A DNA stretch of 64,000 bases, taken from contig NZ_AP021972.1 of NCBI RefSeq assembly GCF_014168815.1, positions 2,046,001-2,110,000 of the forward strand, in the 5' to 3' direction. The DNA comes from Klebsiella sp. WP3-W18-ESBL-02 (GTDB taxonomy: Bacteria > Pseudomonadota > Gammaproteobacteria > Enterobacterales > Enterobacteriaceae). The notes under the pieces are model-generated. The model did not search any database, was not told where the DNA came from, and saw only the letters and a program-made list of their open reading frames with translations. Position numbers and translations under genes: made by a program. Below are positions 1-7,788 of the stretch, piece by piece. Each line of letters starts with the position of its first letter. Within the stretch, counting starts at the first letter, position 1.

Positions 1-522
1 ATGCCGAAGCTGACTGAAGATCTGGTGCCGGGGGTGGTGACGCTGACCACCTTGCATAAAGTGCTGCAAAATCTGCTGGATGAAAAAGTACCGATTCGCG
101 ATATGCGTACCATTCTGGAAACGCTGGCTGAACATGCGCCGATCCAGACCGATGCGGGCGAGCTGACGTCGGTGGTGCGCGTGGCCCTCGGCCGGGCGAT
201 CACCCAACGCTGGTTCCCGGGTAACGACGAGGTGCAGGTTATCGGGCTGGATACGCCGCTGGAGCGACTGCTGCTGCAAGCCCTACAGGGCGGCGGAGGC
301 CTGGAACCGGGCCTGGCTGACCGTCTGCTGGCGCAGGCGCAGGAGGCTCTGGCGCGTCAGGAAATGCTCGGCGCGCCGCCGGTGCTGCTGGTGAACCACG
401 CGCTGCGTCCTCTGCTGTCGCGCTTCCTGCGTCGCAGCCTGCCACAGCTGGTGGTGCTGTCAAACATGGAGCTGTCCGATAACCGCAACATTCGCATGAC
501 TGCGACCATTGGAGGTAAATAA
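1..522 (+). CDS. flhA: FlhA C-terminal part (5' end outside window)
   Basis: This is the last 173 residues of FlhA, the inner-membrane export gate of the flagellar type III secretion system. The visible part belongs to the cytosolic FlhA-C domain, which docks chaperone-substrate complexes and FlhB. Residues such as VPIRDMRTILETLAEHAP and ARQEMLGAPPVLLVNHALRP are typical of enterobacterial FlhA. The ATG at position 1 is an internal codon, because FlhA is about 690 residues and its membrane half is missing. The stop TAA overlaps the flhE start by one base, the usual flhA-flhE coupling. It shows that the host carries a flagellar locus. Confidence 0.96.
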   Translation: MPKLTEDLVPGVVTLTTLHKVLQNLLDEKVPIRDMRTILETLAEHAPIQTDAGELTSVVRVALGRAITQRWFPGNDEVQVIGLDTPLERLLLQALQGGGGLEPGLADRLLAQAQEALARQEMLGAPPVLLVNHALRPLLSRFLRRSLPQLVVLSNMELSDNRNIRMTATIGGK

Positions 523-917
523 TGCGTCGGTGGTTTGCGTTGCTGTTCGTTCTGCCTGGCCTGGCGCAGGCGGCGGGCGAGGGGGCCTGGCAGGACAGCA
601 ATATTGGCATCACCCTGAATCACCGCGGAGTTGCCGTATCGTCGCGGCCGCTGACCGCCTCACTGCCGGTGCAGGGCATGACCACGCGGGTGGTCTGGCG
701 CTATGCGCTGAACGGCCCCGTACCGGCCGGGCTGCGGGTCCGGCTGTGCTCGCTTTCGCGCTGTACGGAGCTGGATGGGCAGAGCGGCAGCACGCTGGCT
801 TTTAGCCAGGTTTCGGCGGCAGAACCGTTTCGGTTTATCTGGGAAGTGCCGGGCGGTGGGAGATTAATTCCGGCGTTACGGGTACAAAGCATACAAATTA
901 TCGTTAACTACCGCTGA
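522..917 (+). CDS. flhE: flagellar protein FlhE
   Basis: A periplasmic protein of 131 residues with an N-terminal signal peptide (hydrophobic run ending at AQA, residues 1-18). FlhE lies downstream of flhBA in enterobacteria and is known as a periplasmic partner of the flagellar export gate that limits proton leakage and affects swarming. The start overlaps the flhA stop by one base, so the two are translationally coupled. Paired cysteines in LCSLSRC could form a disulfide. Length and position match the family, and no defect is visible. Confidence 0.9.
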   Translation: MRRWFALLFVLPGLAQAAGEGAWQDSNIGITLNHRGVAVSSRPLTASLPVQGMTTRVVWRYALNGPVPAGLRVRLCSLSRCTELDGQSGSTLAFSQVSAAEPFRFIWEVPGGGRLIPALRVQSIQIIVNYR

Positions 918-982
918 AAGCCCTGCATTCCTCTTTTCGCCACCGGATTCTGGTGGCGACCTCGCATTTCTGACCCTCGCTT

Positions 983-1011
983 TTGATTGTAAAGAAACGT
1001 TGTTTTATAAA
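983..1011 (+). promoter_or_regulatory. putative rhiT promoter with KdgR-like operator
   Basis: TTGATT (983-988) and TATAAA (1006-1011) are spaced by 17 bases and form a plausible sigma-70 promoter. Between them, 994-1006 reads GAAACGTTGTTTT and fits the palindrome RAAAYRNYRTTTY given for KdgR boxes of pectinolytic enterobacteria. A weak CRP-like sequence lies at 1014-1029. The leader to the rhiT start would be about 170 bases. The match is by eye. Confidence 0.5.
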
Positions 1012-1185
1012 TCAGTGATGCATATGCCACGACTCTTTGCATTTTTGCCAATCCGGCGTTCGCGCTGGCAGAAATAGGAAGGTATCCCTTAACGCATACT
1101 TTTACTGTAGCCGTGTCAGTACTCCTTTGTTATCAGCTTTGGCAGGCTGAAGGAGTTCCATAATAAAAGGCACAGGATAACGTCA

Positions 1186-2772
1186 ATGAACAGAACACGA
1201 AAAATAGGACTCGTTAACTATTTTGCCTACGGATCGGGAGATTTTCTCGGCGCCGGTACCACCGCGCTGACCGCCGCCTGGCTGCTGTATTTCTACACCA
1301 CGTTTTGCGGCTTAACCCCCATTGAAGCCACTTTTATCTTCGCCACCGCTCGCGTACTGGATGCGGTGGTCAGCCCGCTGATGGGCTTCCTGACCGATAA
1401 CTTCGGCTCCACCTGGTTTGGTAAACGCTTTGGTCGGCGCAAATTCTTTATTCTGCTCGGCATTCCCTGCGTGTTCAGCTATTCCTTCATGTGGATAGGG
1501 GAGATGAGCTTCTGGTATTACCTCGTCACCTATCTGATCTTTGACGTGGTCTACACCATGATTCTGGTGCCGTATGAAACGCTGGTCCCGGAAATGACCG
1601 ACGACTTCAAACAGAAAACCAAATTCTCCGGCGCGCGTATCGGTATGGCGCAGATGTCGGCGATTCTGGCTTCCTTCCTGCCGGGCATTCTGCTGACCCA
1701 CTTCGGTAAAGACAACGCCATTTCCTTCTTCTATGCCAGCCTGGTGTTCTCGGTGCTGTGCGCCATCATGCTGACCTTTGTCTGGTTCTTTACCTGGGAG
1801 CGCCCGCGTGAAGAGTGGACTGTGGCGGCGCTGAAGGCGGAAGAGGAGAAAAAACACCTGACGTTTGCGCAGAGCATGAATCGCCTGTTTGTCGAACTCA
1901 GCTCAACGCTGCGCATCAAGATTTTCCGCCAGCACCTGGGAATGTACCTCGGCGGCTATATCGCGCAGGATGTGTTTAACGCCGTCTTTACCTACTACGT
2001 GGTGTTCGTACTGATGCAGGAAGCGTCCGTCGCCTCCAACCTGCTCGGCACCATGGCTATCTTCCAGTTCATTGCCGTCATCGCCATGATTCCGCTGTGC
2101 ATCCGCTTCGGGCCGGCACCGTCCTATCGCATGGTGGTGGTGCTGTTTGGCCTGGGGTCGTTCTCGTATGCTGCGCTGTACTATGCGGGTATGAGTGATA
2201 TCTATGCATTACTGTTGCTGATTTCCGCGATTGCCGGTCTGGGACGCGGCGGCATCAACTATGTGCCGTGGAACACCTACACCTATATCTCTGACGTTGA
2301 TGAAGTGATCACCGGCCAGCGCCGCGAGGGTATCTTCGCCGGCATCATGACCCTGACGCGTAAAGCCTCTCAGGCGGGGGCGGTCATGCTGGTGGGCATC
2401 ATCATGCAGATGTCCGGCTTCGTCTCCGGGCAGAAAACCCAGCCGCCGGAAGTGAGCCATACCATCCTGATGATCCTCAGTATGGGCACCATCGTGGTAC
2501 TGGCATTGGGCTTCCTGGTCTCACTACGCTTTAAGCTGAACCTGAAAACCCACAGCGTGCTGCGTGAAGAAACCGCAAAAATGCGCCAGTCCGGCCACGT
2601 GGTACCGGAAACCGTCACGCCACAGGCGCGCGCCACCGTCGAAATGCTGGCGGGAATGCCGTACGAATCCCTGTGGGGCAACAACAACATTGGTTACCTG
2701 AATCGTAATAAACCTGCGGCACCTTCGCTGAAGCAGGCTGCAACATTGAATTCGACTTACAACAGAGGTTAA
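1186..2772 (+). CDS. rhiT: GPH-family oligosaccharide:cation symporter, RhiT-like
   Basis: A 528-residue polytopic permease of the GPH (melibiose/glucuronide) family with about 12 membrane helices, a conserved early loop (GFLTDNFGSTWFGKRFGRRK, about residues 66-85) and a long hydrophilic tail. Its partner 4 bases downstream is a GH105 unsaturated-galacturonyl hydrolase. In Dickeya the same pair, rhiT-rhiN, imports and cleaves rhamnogalacturonides, so uptake of pectin-derived unsaturated oligosaccharides is inferred. AGGATAACGTCA before the ATG supplies a ribosome-binding site. The upstream KdgR-like operator supports the assignment. The exact substrate (rhamnogalacturonide or oligogalacturonide) cannot be read from sequence. 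Confidence 0.72.
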   Translation: MNRTRKIGLVNYFAYGSGDFLGAGTTALTAAWLLYFYTTFCGLTPIEATFIFATARVLDAVVSPLMGFLTDNFGSTWFGKRFGRRKFFILLGIPCVFSYSFMWIGEMSFWYYLVTYLIFDVVYTMILVPYETLVPEMTDDFKQKTKFSGARIGMAQMSAILASFLPGILLTHFGKDNAISFFYASLVFSVLCAIMLTFVWFFTWERPREEWTVAALKAEEEKKHLTFAQSMNRLFVELSSTLRIKIFRQHLGMYLGGYIAQDVFNAVFTYYVVFVLMQEASVASNLLGTMAIFQFIAVIAMIPLCIRFGPAPSYRMVVVLFGLGSFSYAALYYAGMSDIYALLLLISAIAGLGRGGINYVPWNTYTYISDVDEVITGQRREGIFAGIMTLTRKASQAGAVMLVGIIMQMSGFVSGQKTQPPEVSHTILMILSMGTIVVLALGFLVSLRFKLNLKTHSVLREETAKMRQSGHVVPETVTPQARATVEMLAGMPYESLWGNNNIGYLNRNKPAAPSLKQAATLNSTYNRG

Positions 2773-2776
2773 GAAT

Positions 2777-3916
2777 ATGAAAGTTTGGCCCGTCAAACAT
2801 AGCCCATTATTACGTCAACCGGAGCATTTTATCTCCCGGGAAGAGCTGAAAGCCTTGATTCAGACGGTGACGAACAATCTGGTGAATATCAAGGATGAGA
2901 CTGGTCAATTTCTGCTGCGTCTTGACGATGGTCGCGTGATCGATACCAAAGGATGGGCAGGCTGGGAATGGACGCACGGCGTAGGGCTGTACGGTATCTA
3001 TCAGTACTACCAGCAGACCGGCGATGTCGCGATGCGCGACATCATCGATAGCTGGTTCGCCGATCGCTTTGCGGAAGGCGCGACCACCAAGAACGTGAAT
3101 ACCATGGCGCCGTTCCTGACGCTGGCCTATCGCTACGAAGAGACCGGTAACCCGGCCTATTTACCCTGGCTGGACAGCTGGGCTGAGTGGGCAATGCACG
3201 AGATGCCGCGCACCGACTACGGCGGCATGCAGCACATCACGCTGGCGGAAGAAAACCATCAGCAGATGTGGGACGATACGTTGATGATGACCGTGCTGCC
3301 GTTGGCGAAAATCGGCAAGCTGCTGAATCGCCCTGAGTACGTCGAAGAAGCGGTGTATCAGTTCCTGCTGCACGTGCAGAATCTGATGGATCGCGAGACC
3401 GGTCTGTGGTTCCACGGCTGGAACTATGACGGCCACCATAATTTTGCTCACGCCCGCTGGGCCCGCGGCAACAGCTGGCTGACCATCGTGATCCCTGACT
3501 TCCTGGAGCTGGTGGATCTGCCGGAGAACAATGCGACGCGGCGTTATCTGGTGCAGGTGCTGAACGCGCAGATTGCCGCGCTGGCGAAATGCCAGCACGA
3601 AAGCGGTCTGTGGCACACGCTGCTCGACGATCCTCATTCCTACCTGGAAGCGTCGGCCACCGCAGGCTTTGCCTACGGCATTCTGAAGGCGGTGCGTAAG
3701 CGCTATGTGGGCCAGGAGTATGCCGAAGTCGCGGAAAAAGCGATGAAAGGCATCGTGAAGCACGTTTCCCCGGAAGGTGAGCTGCTGCAAACTTCCTTTG
3801 GTACCGGCATGGGGTCAAACCTCGATTTCTACCGTGAAATTCCGTTGACCTCCATGCCGTACGGGCAGGCGATGGCGATACTGTGCCTGACGGAATATCT
3901 GCGTAAGTTCTTCTAA
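2777..3916 (+). CDS. rhiN: GH105 unsaturated rhamnogalacturonyl hydrolase, RhiN-like
   Basis: A 379-residue protein without signal peptide that matches glycoside hydrolase family 105/88, an alpha/alpha-barrel that removes the unsaturated uronic acid left by pectate or rhamnogalacturonan lyases. Diagnostic segments are WEWTHGVGLYGIYQYYQQTG, QMWDDTLMMTVLPLAKIG (the WDD motif carries the likely catalytic Asp) and GLWFHGWNYDGHHNFAHARW. It starts four bases after the transporter stop and is followed by a strong terminator, so the two form an operon. Cytosolic action on imported fragments is inferred. The related YesR/YteR and RhiN enzymes cannot be separated by eye. Confidence 0.8.
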   Translation: MKVWPVKHSPLLRQPEHFISREELKALIQTVTNNLVNIKDETGQFLLRLDDGRVIDTKGWAGWEWTHGVGLYGIYQYYQQTGDVAMRDIIDSWFADRFAEGATTKNVNTMAPFLTLAYRYEETGNPAYLPWLDSWAEWAMHEMPRTDYGGMQHITLAEENHQQMWDDTLMMTVLPLAKIGKLLNRPEYVEEAVYQFLLHVQNLMDRETGLWFHGWNYDGHHNFAHARWARGNSWLTIVIPDFLELVDLPENNATRRYLVQVLNAQIAALAKCQHESGLWHTLLDDPHSYLEASATAGFAYGILKAVRKRYVGQEYAEVAEKAMKGIVKHVSPEGELLQTSFGTGMGSNLDFYREIPLTSMPYGQAMAILCLTEYLRKFF

Positions 3917-3934
3917 GTTCTCACACTTCCCGCC

Positions 3935-3966
3935 AACCCGGCAGCAACCGCTGTCGGGTTTTTTAT
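3935..3966 (+). terminator. rho-independent terminator after rhiTN
   Basis: An 11-bp stem (AACCCGGCAGC pairing with GCTGTCGGGTT, one G-T pair) with a four-base loop is followed by TTTTTATT. It lies 19 bases after the hydrolase stop and closes the transporter-hydrolase operon. Confidence 0.9.
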
Positions 3967-4066
3967 TATCTGAACCATCAATTTTTTTTGAAATTTTCAG
4001 TTTTGGTTATAAAAAAACTTTAAGTGGATCGCATTCCTGCATGATGCGTATTAGCCGTAATGACAA

Positions 4067-4122
4067 TAGTGATTTTGCTCACATTTCAAACCTCATGATA
4101 AGAATATAAAAACAGTGTTTCA
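4067..4122 (+). promoter_or_regulatory. CRP site, -10 and KdgR-like operator of the second transporter
   Basis: AGTGA-TTTTGC-TCACA (4068-4083) is a near-consensus CRP site centred at 4075.5. TATAAA (4105-4110) would set the start near 4117, which puts CRP at about -41.5, the class II position. AAAACAGTGTTTC (4109-4121) fits RAAAYRNYRTTTY and overlaps the -10 and start site, where a repressor such as KdgR would block transcription. Confidence 0.55.
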
Positions 4123-4149
4123 AAATTATAAAACATGAGGTTTATTTTT

Positions 4150-5718
4150 ATGGCAAGAAATGCGGCTTCAGCCCCCCACGGGCTGCAGGGAAGACCTGTC
4201 AATCTGCGCCATCAACTGGCATACGGAGGCGGAAACCTCTTGGGCAGCGGCGCGCTGGCAATCAGCGGTGCGTGGCTTCTTTACTTCTACACCACCTTCT
4301 GCGGCCTGACGTTAATCGAGGCTGCGTTTATTTTTTCCGTTGCCAGCGTCATTGACGCGATCAGTAACCCACTGATGGGTTACCTCACCGATAACTTCGG
4401 TAAAACCCGCCTTGGCAAACGCTTCGGCCGCCGCCGCTTCTTCCTGCTGATCGGCATTCCACTGATGATGTTCTACCCGCTGCTGTGGGTGGAAGGGCTG
4501 GGCTTCTGGTACTACCTGGGTACCTACGTGATGTTCGAGATCATTTATACCTCAGTCATGGTGCCTTACGAAACATTGGCGACCGAAATGACCGACGATT
4601 TCGCGTTGCGCTCCAGGCTCACCGGCTATAAAGCGATTTTTGGTAAACTGGCAAACTTCCTGGCGGCGTTTATTCCGGGGCAGTTTATCCTGCTGTACGG
4701 CAAAGAGTCGGCGACGCCGTTCTTCCTGACCGGCCTGACCTACGGTGCTATTCTGATCGCCGCTGTAGCCTGCCTGTGGTACAACAGCTGGGAGCGCCCG
4801 CGTGAAGAAGAGCCGCAGGAACAGGTGAAAACCGGGTTGCTCAACACGCTGCTGTCGCTGGCCAAAGATATGCGTTCGACGTTCTATCTGCGCGTATTCC
4901 GTAAGCACCTGGGGATGTACCTGTGTGGCTTTGGCGCCGAGTGGCTGTTCGCCTCTATCTTTACCTACTTCGTCATTTTTGTTCTCCAGCACGATCCGGC
5001 AATGGTCGCGGGGCTGAATAGCCTGAACTCCATCCTGCAGCTGATTTCCACGGCGCTGTTTATCGGCCTGTGCGTGAAAAAAGGCTTCAGTAAGCCGTAC
5101 ATTATGGCGCTGAGTATCGTTATTTTCGCGGTGCTGCTGTACACCTCCCTGTGGTTCTTCCATCTGCCTGCGCATCTGGCGACGATTCTGATGTTCGGCA
5201 TCACAATCATCTTTGGGCTGGGGACCGGCGGCGTGTATTACATTCCGTGGACGGTTTATACCTTCCTCGCGGACGTTGATGAAATCTACACCGGTCGTCG
5301 CCGTGAAGGGATCTATGCGGGGGCGATGACCTTCTCCGGTAAAATCTTACGCTCCGTTATTGTCTTTGTGATGGGCGCTGTTCTTAGCTACTACGGCTTC
5401 CAGTCGAAAGCGCATGTACAGCCGGAAAGCGCGGTGAACGCCATTGCGGTGGTCTTCTGCGGTGGCGTTGCGCTGCTGGCGCTGGCGGCGGTGGTCTTCA
5501 GTAAGCAGATGAAGCTGGATCGCAAAACCCATCTCATCGTGCTGCAGGAAGTGGCGCGAATCAAGGCCGGCGGCAAGCTGGAAGACATTGCGCCGGACGT
5601 GCGAGCGGTGGTGGAAGATCTGGTTGGTCACCGCTATGAAGAGTGCTGGGGCAACAGTCCACTGTTCAAAAAAGACGACGCGCCGGTTGTGGTTGAAGCG
5701 GTCTCCGCCGGGCGCTAA
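4150..5718 (+). CDS. second GPH-family oligosaccharide symporter (RhiT/TogT-like)
   Basis: A 522-residue GPH-family permease related to the first transporter of this locus; both share WLLYFYTTFCGLT, LTDNFGKTRLGKRFGRR-type loop residues and a conserved VPYETL segment. I place the start at 4150 rather than at the in-frame ATG at 4135, because GAGG at 4137-4140 is then nine bases upstream. It has its own CRP- and KdgR-like promoter, suggesting catabolite-controlled induction by pectin breakdown products. In Dickeya a second carrier (TogT) takes oligogalacturonides, so the pair may split rhamnogalacturonide and oligogalacturonide uptake. Substrate is inferred only. Confidence 0.65.
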   Translation: MARNAASAPHGLQGRPVNLRHQLAYGGGNLLGSGALAISGAWLLYFYTTFCGLTLIEAAFIFSVASVIDAISNPLMGYLTDNFGKTRLGKRFGRRRFFLLIGIPLMMFYPLLWVEGLGFWYYLGTYVMFEIIYTSVMVPYETLATEMTDDFALRSRLTGYKAIFGKLANFLAAFIPGQFILLYGKESATPFFLTGLTYGAILIAAVACLWYNSWERPREEEPQEQVKTGLLNTLLSLAKDMRSTFYLRVFRKHLGMYLCGFGAEWLFASIFTYFVIFVLQHDPAMVAGLNSLNSILQLISTALFIGLCVKKGFSKPYIMALSIVIFAVLLYTSLWFFHLPAHLATILMFGITIIFGLGTGGVYYIPWTVYTFLADVDEIYTGRRREGIYAGAMTFSGKILRSVIVFVMGAVLSYYGFQSKAHVQPESAVNAIAVVFCGGVALLALAAVVFSKQMKLDRKTHLIVLQEVARIKAGGKLEDIAPDVRAVVEDLVGHRYEECWGNSPLFKKDDAPVVVEAVSAGR

Positions 5719-5739
5719 GACACCCGACGATTTTCCCTC

Positions 5740-7611
5740 TTACCCCTGGGACGGCGGCTGCGGCTGACTGTCCTGGGGGGCAAACAGATGGTCGAGTATC
5801 TGACGCATGACCGGTGCCGCGACCACGCCATCGCTCCCCCCATTCTCCAGCACCAGCGCAACGGCAACCTGCGGATTTTTATACGGCGCAAAGGCGGTAT
5901 AAAAAATATGATCGCGCAGGCGGGTCGGGATCATCTTCGCATTGTAGGTCTGATTTTCTTTGAGGCTGAACACCTGCGAGGTGCCGCTTTTTGCCGCAAT
6001 GCCGTACGGTGCGGTATGGAAGAACTTGTAGCCGGTACCGTTGGGCGCATTGGCCATGCCGAACATAGCCTGACGCACCAGGCTCCAGTACGGAGAGGCG
6101 GCGCTGGCAATCTGCGTTTCATTTTTCGGCTGCTGGTAGGGAATCAGCGTTTTGCCAGACGCCTCATCCTTTAACAGGTGCGGAGGGATCACGCGGCCGT
6201 TGTTCAGCAGCGCCACCATCGCCTTCACCATCTGAATCGGTGTCGCAATCCAGTAACCCTGGCCGATACCCACTGAGATGGTATCACCCTGATACCACGT
6301 TTTTTTGTGCACCCGCTCTTTCCAGTCGCGGCTGGGCAGCAGACCGGTGTACTCTTCATCAAGGTCAATGCCGGTTGGTTTACCGTAGCCGAACTGGATC
6401 AGCATGCTATGAATCCGGTCAATGCCCATCATATAGGCGACCTGGTAGAAGAAGGTGTCGGCGGACTCTTCGATGGCTTTGGTGACGTCGAGCATGCCGT
6501 GACCGGTTTTTTTCCAGTCGCGGTAGTGGCGCTGCGTGCCGGGCAGCGTCCATGTCGGCGCGCCGAAGAAGTGGGTTTGCGGCGTAATGACGCCATCGAG
6601 CAGCGCCGACATCGCCATATAGGGTTTCACGGTGGAGGCTGGCGGATACAGCCCTTGAGTGACGCGGTTAATCAGCGGCAGGTTTTTATCCTGTAACAGC
6701 GCATTGTAATCCTGGTAGCTAATACCTTTGACGAATGGATTCGGGTCGTAGCTCGGGTTGGACACCATCGCCAGCACCGAGCCGTCGTGCGGATCTTCCA
6801 CCAGTACCGCCGCGCGCTGGCCGACCAGCAGGCTCTCAATGTACTCCTGCAGGTGCAGATCCAGCGTCAGATGAATATCTTTTCCGGCCACTGGCGGCAC
6901 GTCTTTTAGCAGACGAACGATACGCCCGTGGTTATCAACTTCCACTTCCTGATAGCCGGTCTTACCGTGCAGTTCGCTTTCGTAGTAGCGTTCAATCCCC
7001 TGTTTACCGATGTTGTGGTCGGCGGCATAGTTTTCTGCGATACCCTGTTTATCGAGCGCTTTGAGATCGCTGTCGTTAATTTTTGATACGTAGCCAAGCA
7101 CGTGGGCCAGCGCGGCACCGTAGGGATATTGTCGGTCCTCATAGCTGTTGACGGTGACGCCGCTGAAGCGAAACTGGTTAACGGAGAAGCGTGCGATTTC
7201 GATATCGGTCAGCGCATTTTTCAGCACCACCGGGCGGTAGCGGCTGCTTGATTTGAGGGCTTTACGGAACTGGTCGATATCGTCGGCAGTAAGGTCGACG
7301 ATGGGCGTTAGCTGGCGCAACAGCGCGTCCATATCGCTGATTTTATAAGGCGTGACGGAAATATCGTACCAGGTCACGTTTTTGACCAGCGGAATACCGT
7401 TGCGATCGTAGATGATGCCGCGCGTGGGGGCGACAGGCAGCATTTTTATATCGTTGGCGTCGGATCGCGTGGTGTAGTAATCGTGCTCATCAACCTGCAA
7501 ATGATAAAGGTTGAAGATAAGAATGCAAAAGCAGACGATCACCAGGCCAAAGGCCACCAGCGCGCGACGCAGGAAGAGCTTTCGCTCCGCTTCATAGTCT
7601 CTAAATGTCAT
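5740..7611 (-). CDS. penicillin-binding protein 2 paralogue (MrdA-like, next to argS)
   Basis: A 623-residue class B PBP with one N-terminal membrane helix (about residues 16-38), a pedestal domain, and a transpeptidase domain with STVK near residue 326, SAD in place of SxN, and KSGT near residue 540, as in PBP2 of rod-shaped enterobacteria. It is not in the mrdA-mrdB (rodA) context but directly after argS. Salmonella carries a second PBP2 (PBP2SAL) beside argS, reported to act in elongation under acidic conditions, and this is the likely orthologue. It probably makes peptidoglycan cross-links in the periplasm. The argS terminator lies between the genes, so it likely has its own promoter. Confidence 0.85.
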   Translation of the reverse strand: MTFRDYEAERKLFLRRALVAFGLVIVCFCILIFNLYHLQVDEHDYYTTRSDANDIKMLPVAPTRGIIYDRNGIPLVKNVTWYDISVTPYKISDMDALLRQLTPIVDLTADDIDQFRKALKSSSRYRPVVLKNALTDIEIARFSVNQFRFSGVTVNSYEDRQYPYGAALAHVLGYVSKINDSDLKALDKQGIAENYAADHNIGKQGIERYYESELHGKTGYQEVEVDNHGRIVRLLKDVPPVAGKDIHLTLDLHLQEYIESLLVGQRAAVLVEDPHDGSVLAMVSNPSYDPNPFVKGISYQDYNALLQDKNLPLINRVTQGLYPPASTVKPYMAMSALLDGVITPQTHFFGAPTWTLPGTQRHYRDWKKTGHGMLDVTKAIEESADTFFYQVAYMMGIDRIHSMLIQFGYGKPTGIDLDEEYTGLLPSRDWKERVHKKTWYQGDTISVGIGQGYWIATPIQMVKAMVALLNNGRVIPPHLLKDEASGKTLIPYQQPKNETQIASAASPYWSLVRQAMFGMANAPNGTGYKFFHTAPYGIAAKSGTSQVFSLKENQTYNAKMIPTRLRDHIFYTAFAPYKNPQVAVALVLENGGSDGVVAAPVMRQILDHLFAPQDSQPQPPSQG

Positions 7612-7744
7612 GACAGTACCCGGTGTTTAAGCCGCCTAATCATACGGAGCGGCCTGCGTCATGACAGACAAAAAGTGTTCCATCCCTCCGGGAAAATGTG
7701 TCATTTCTTGTGTTTTGTAACAAACGCGGCGGGGAGGGGAAAAT

Positions 7745-7775
7745 AAAAAAGCCCGCGACACGGCGCGGGCTTTTT
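7745..7775 (-). terminator. argS terminator
   Basis: GCCCGCG (7751-7757) pairs with CGCGGGC (7764-7770), flanked by A and T runs on both sides. It follows the argS stop on the minus strand and separates argS from the PBP2 paralogue. Confidence 0.88.
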
Positions 7776-7788
7776 GGGGGAACGGAAA

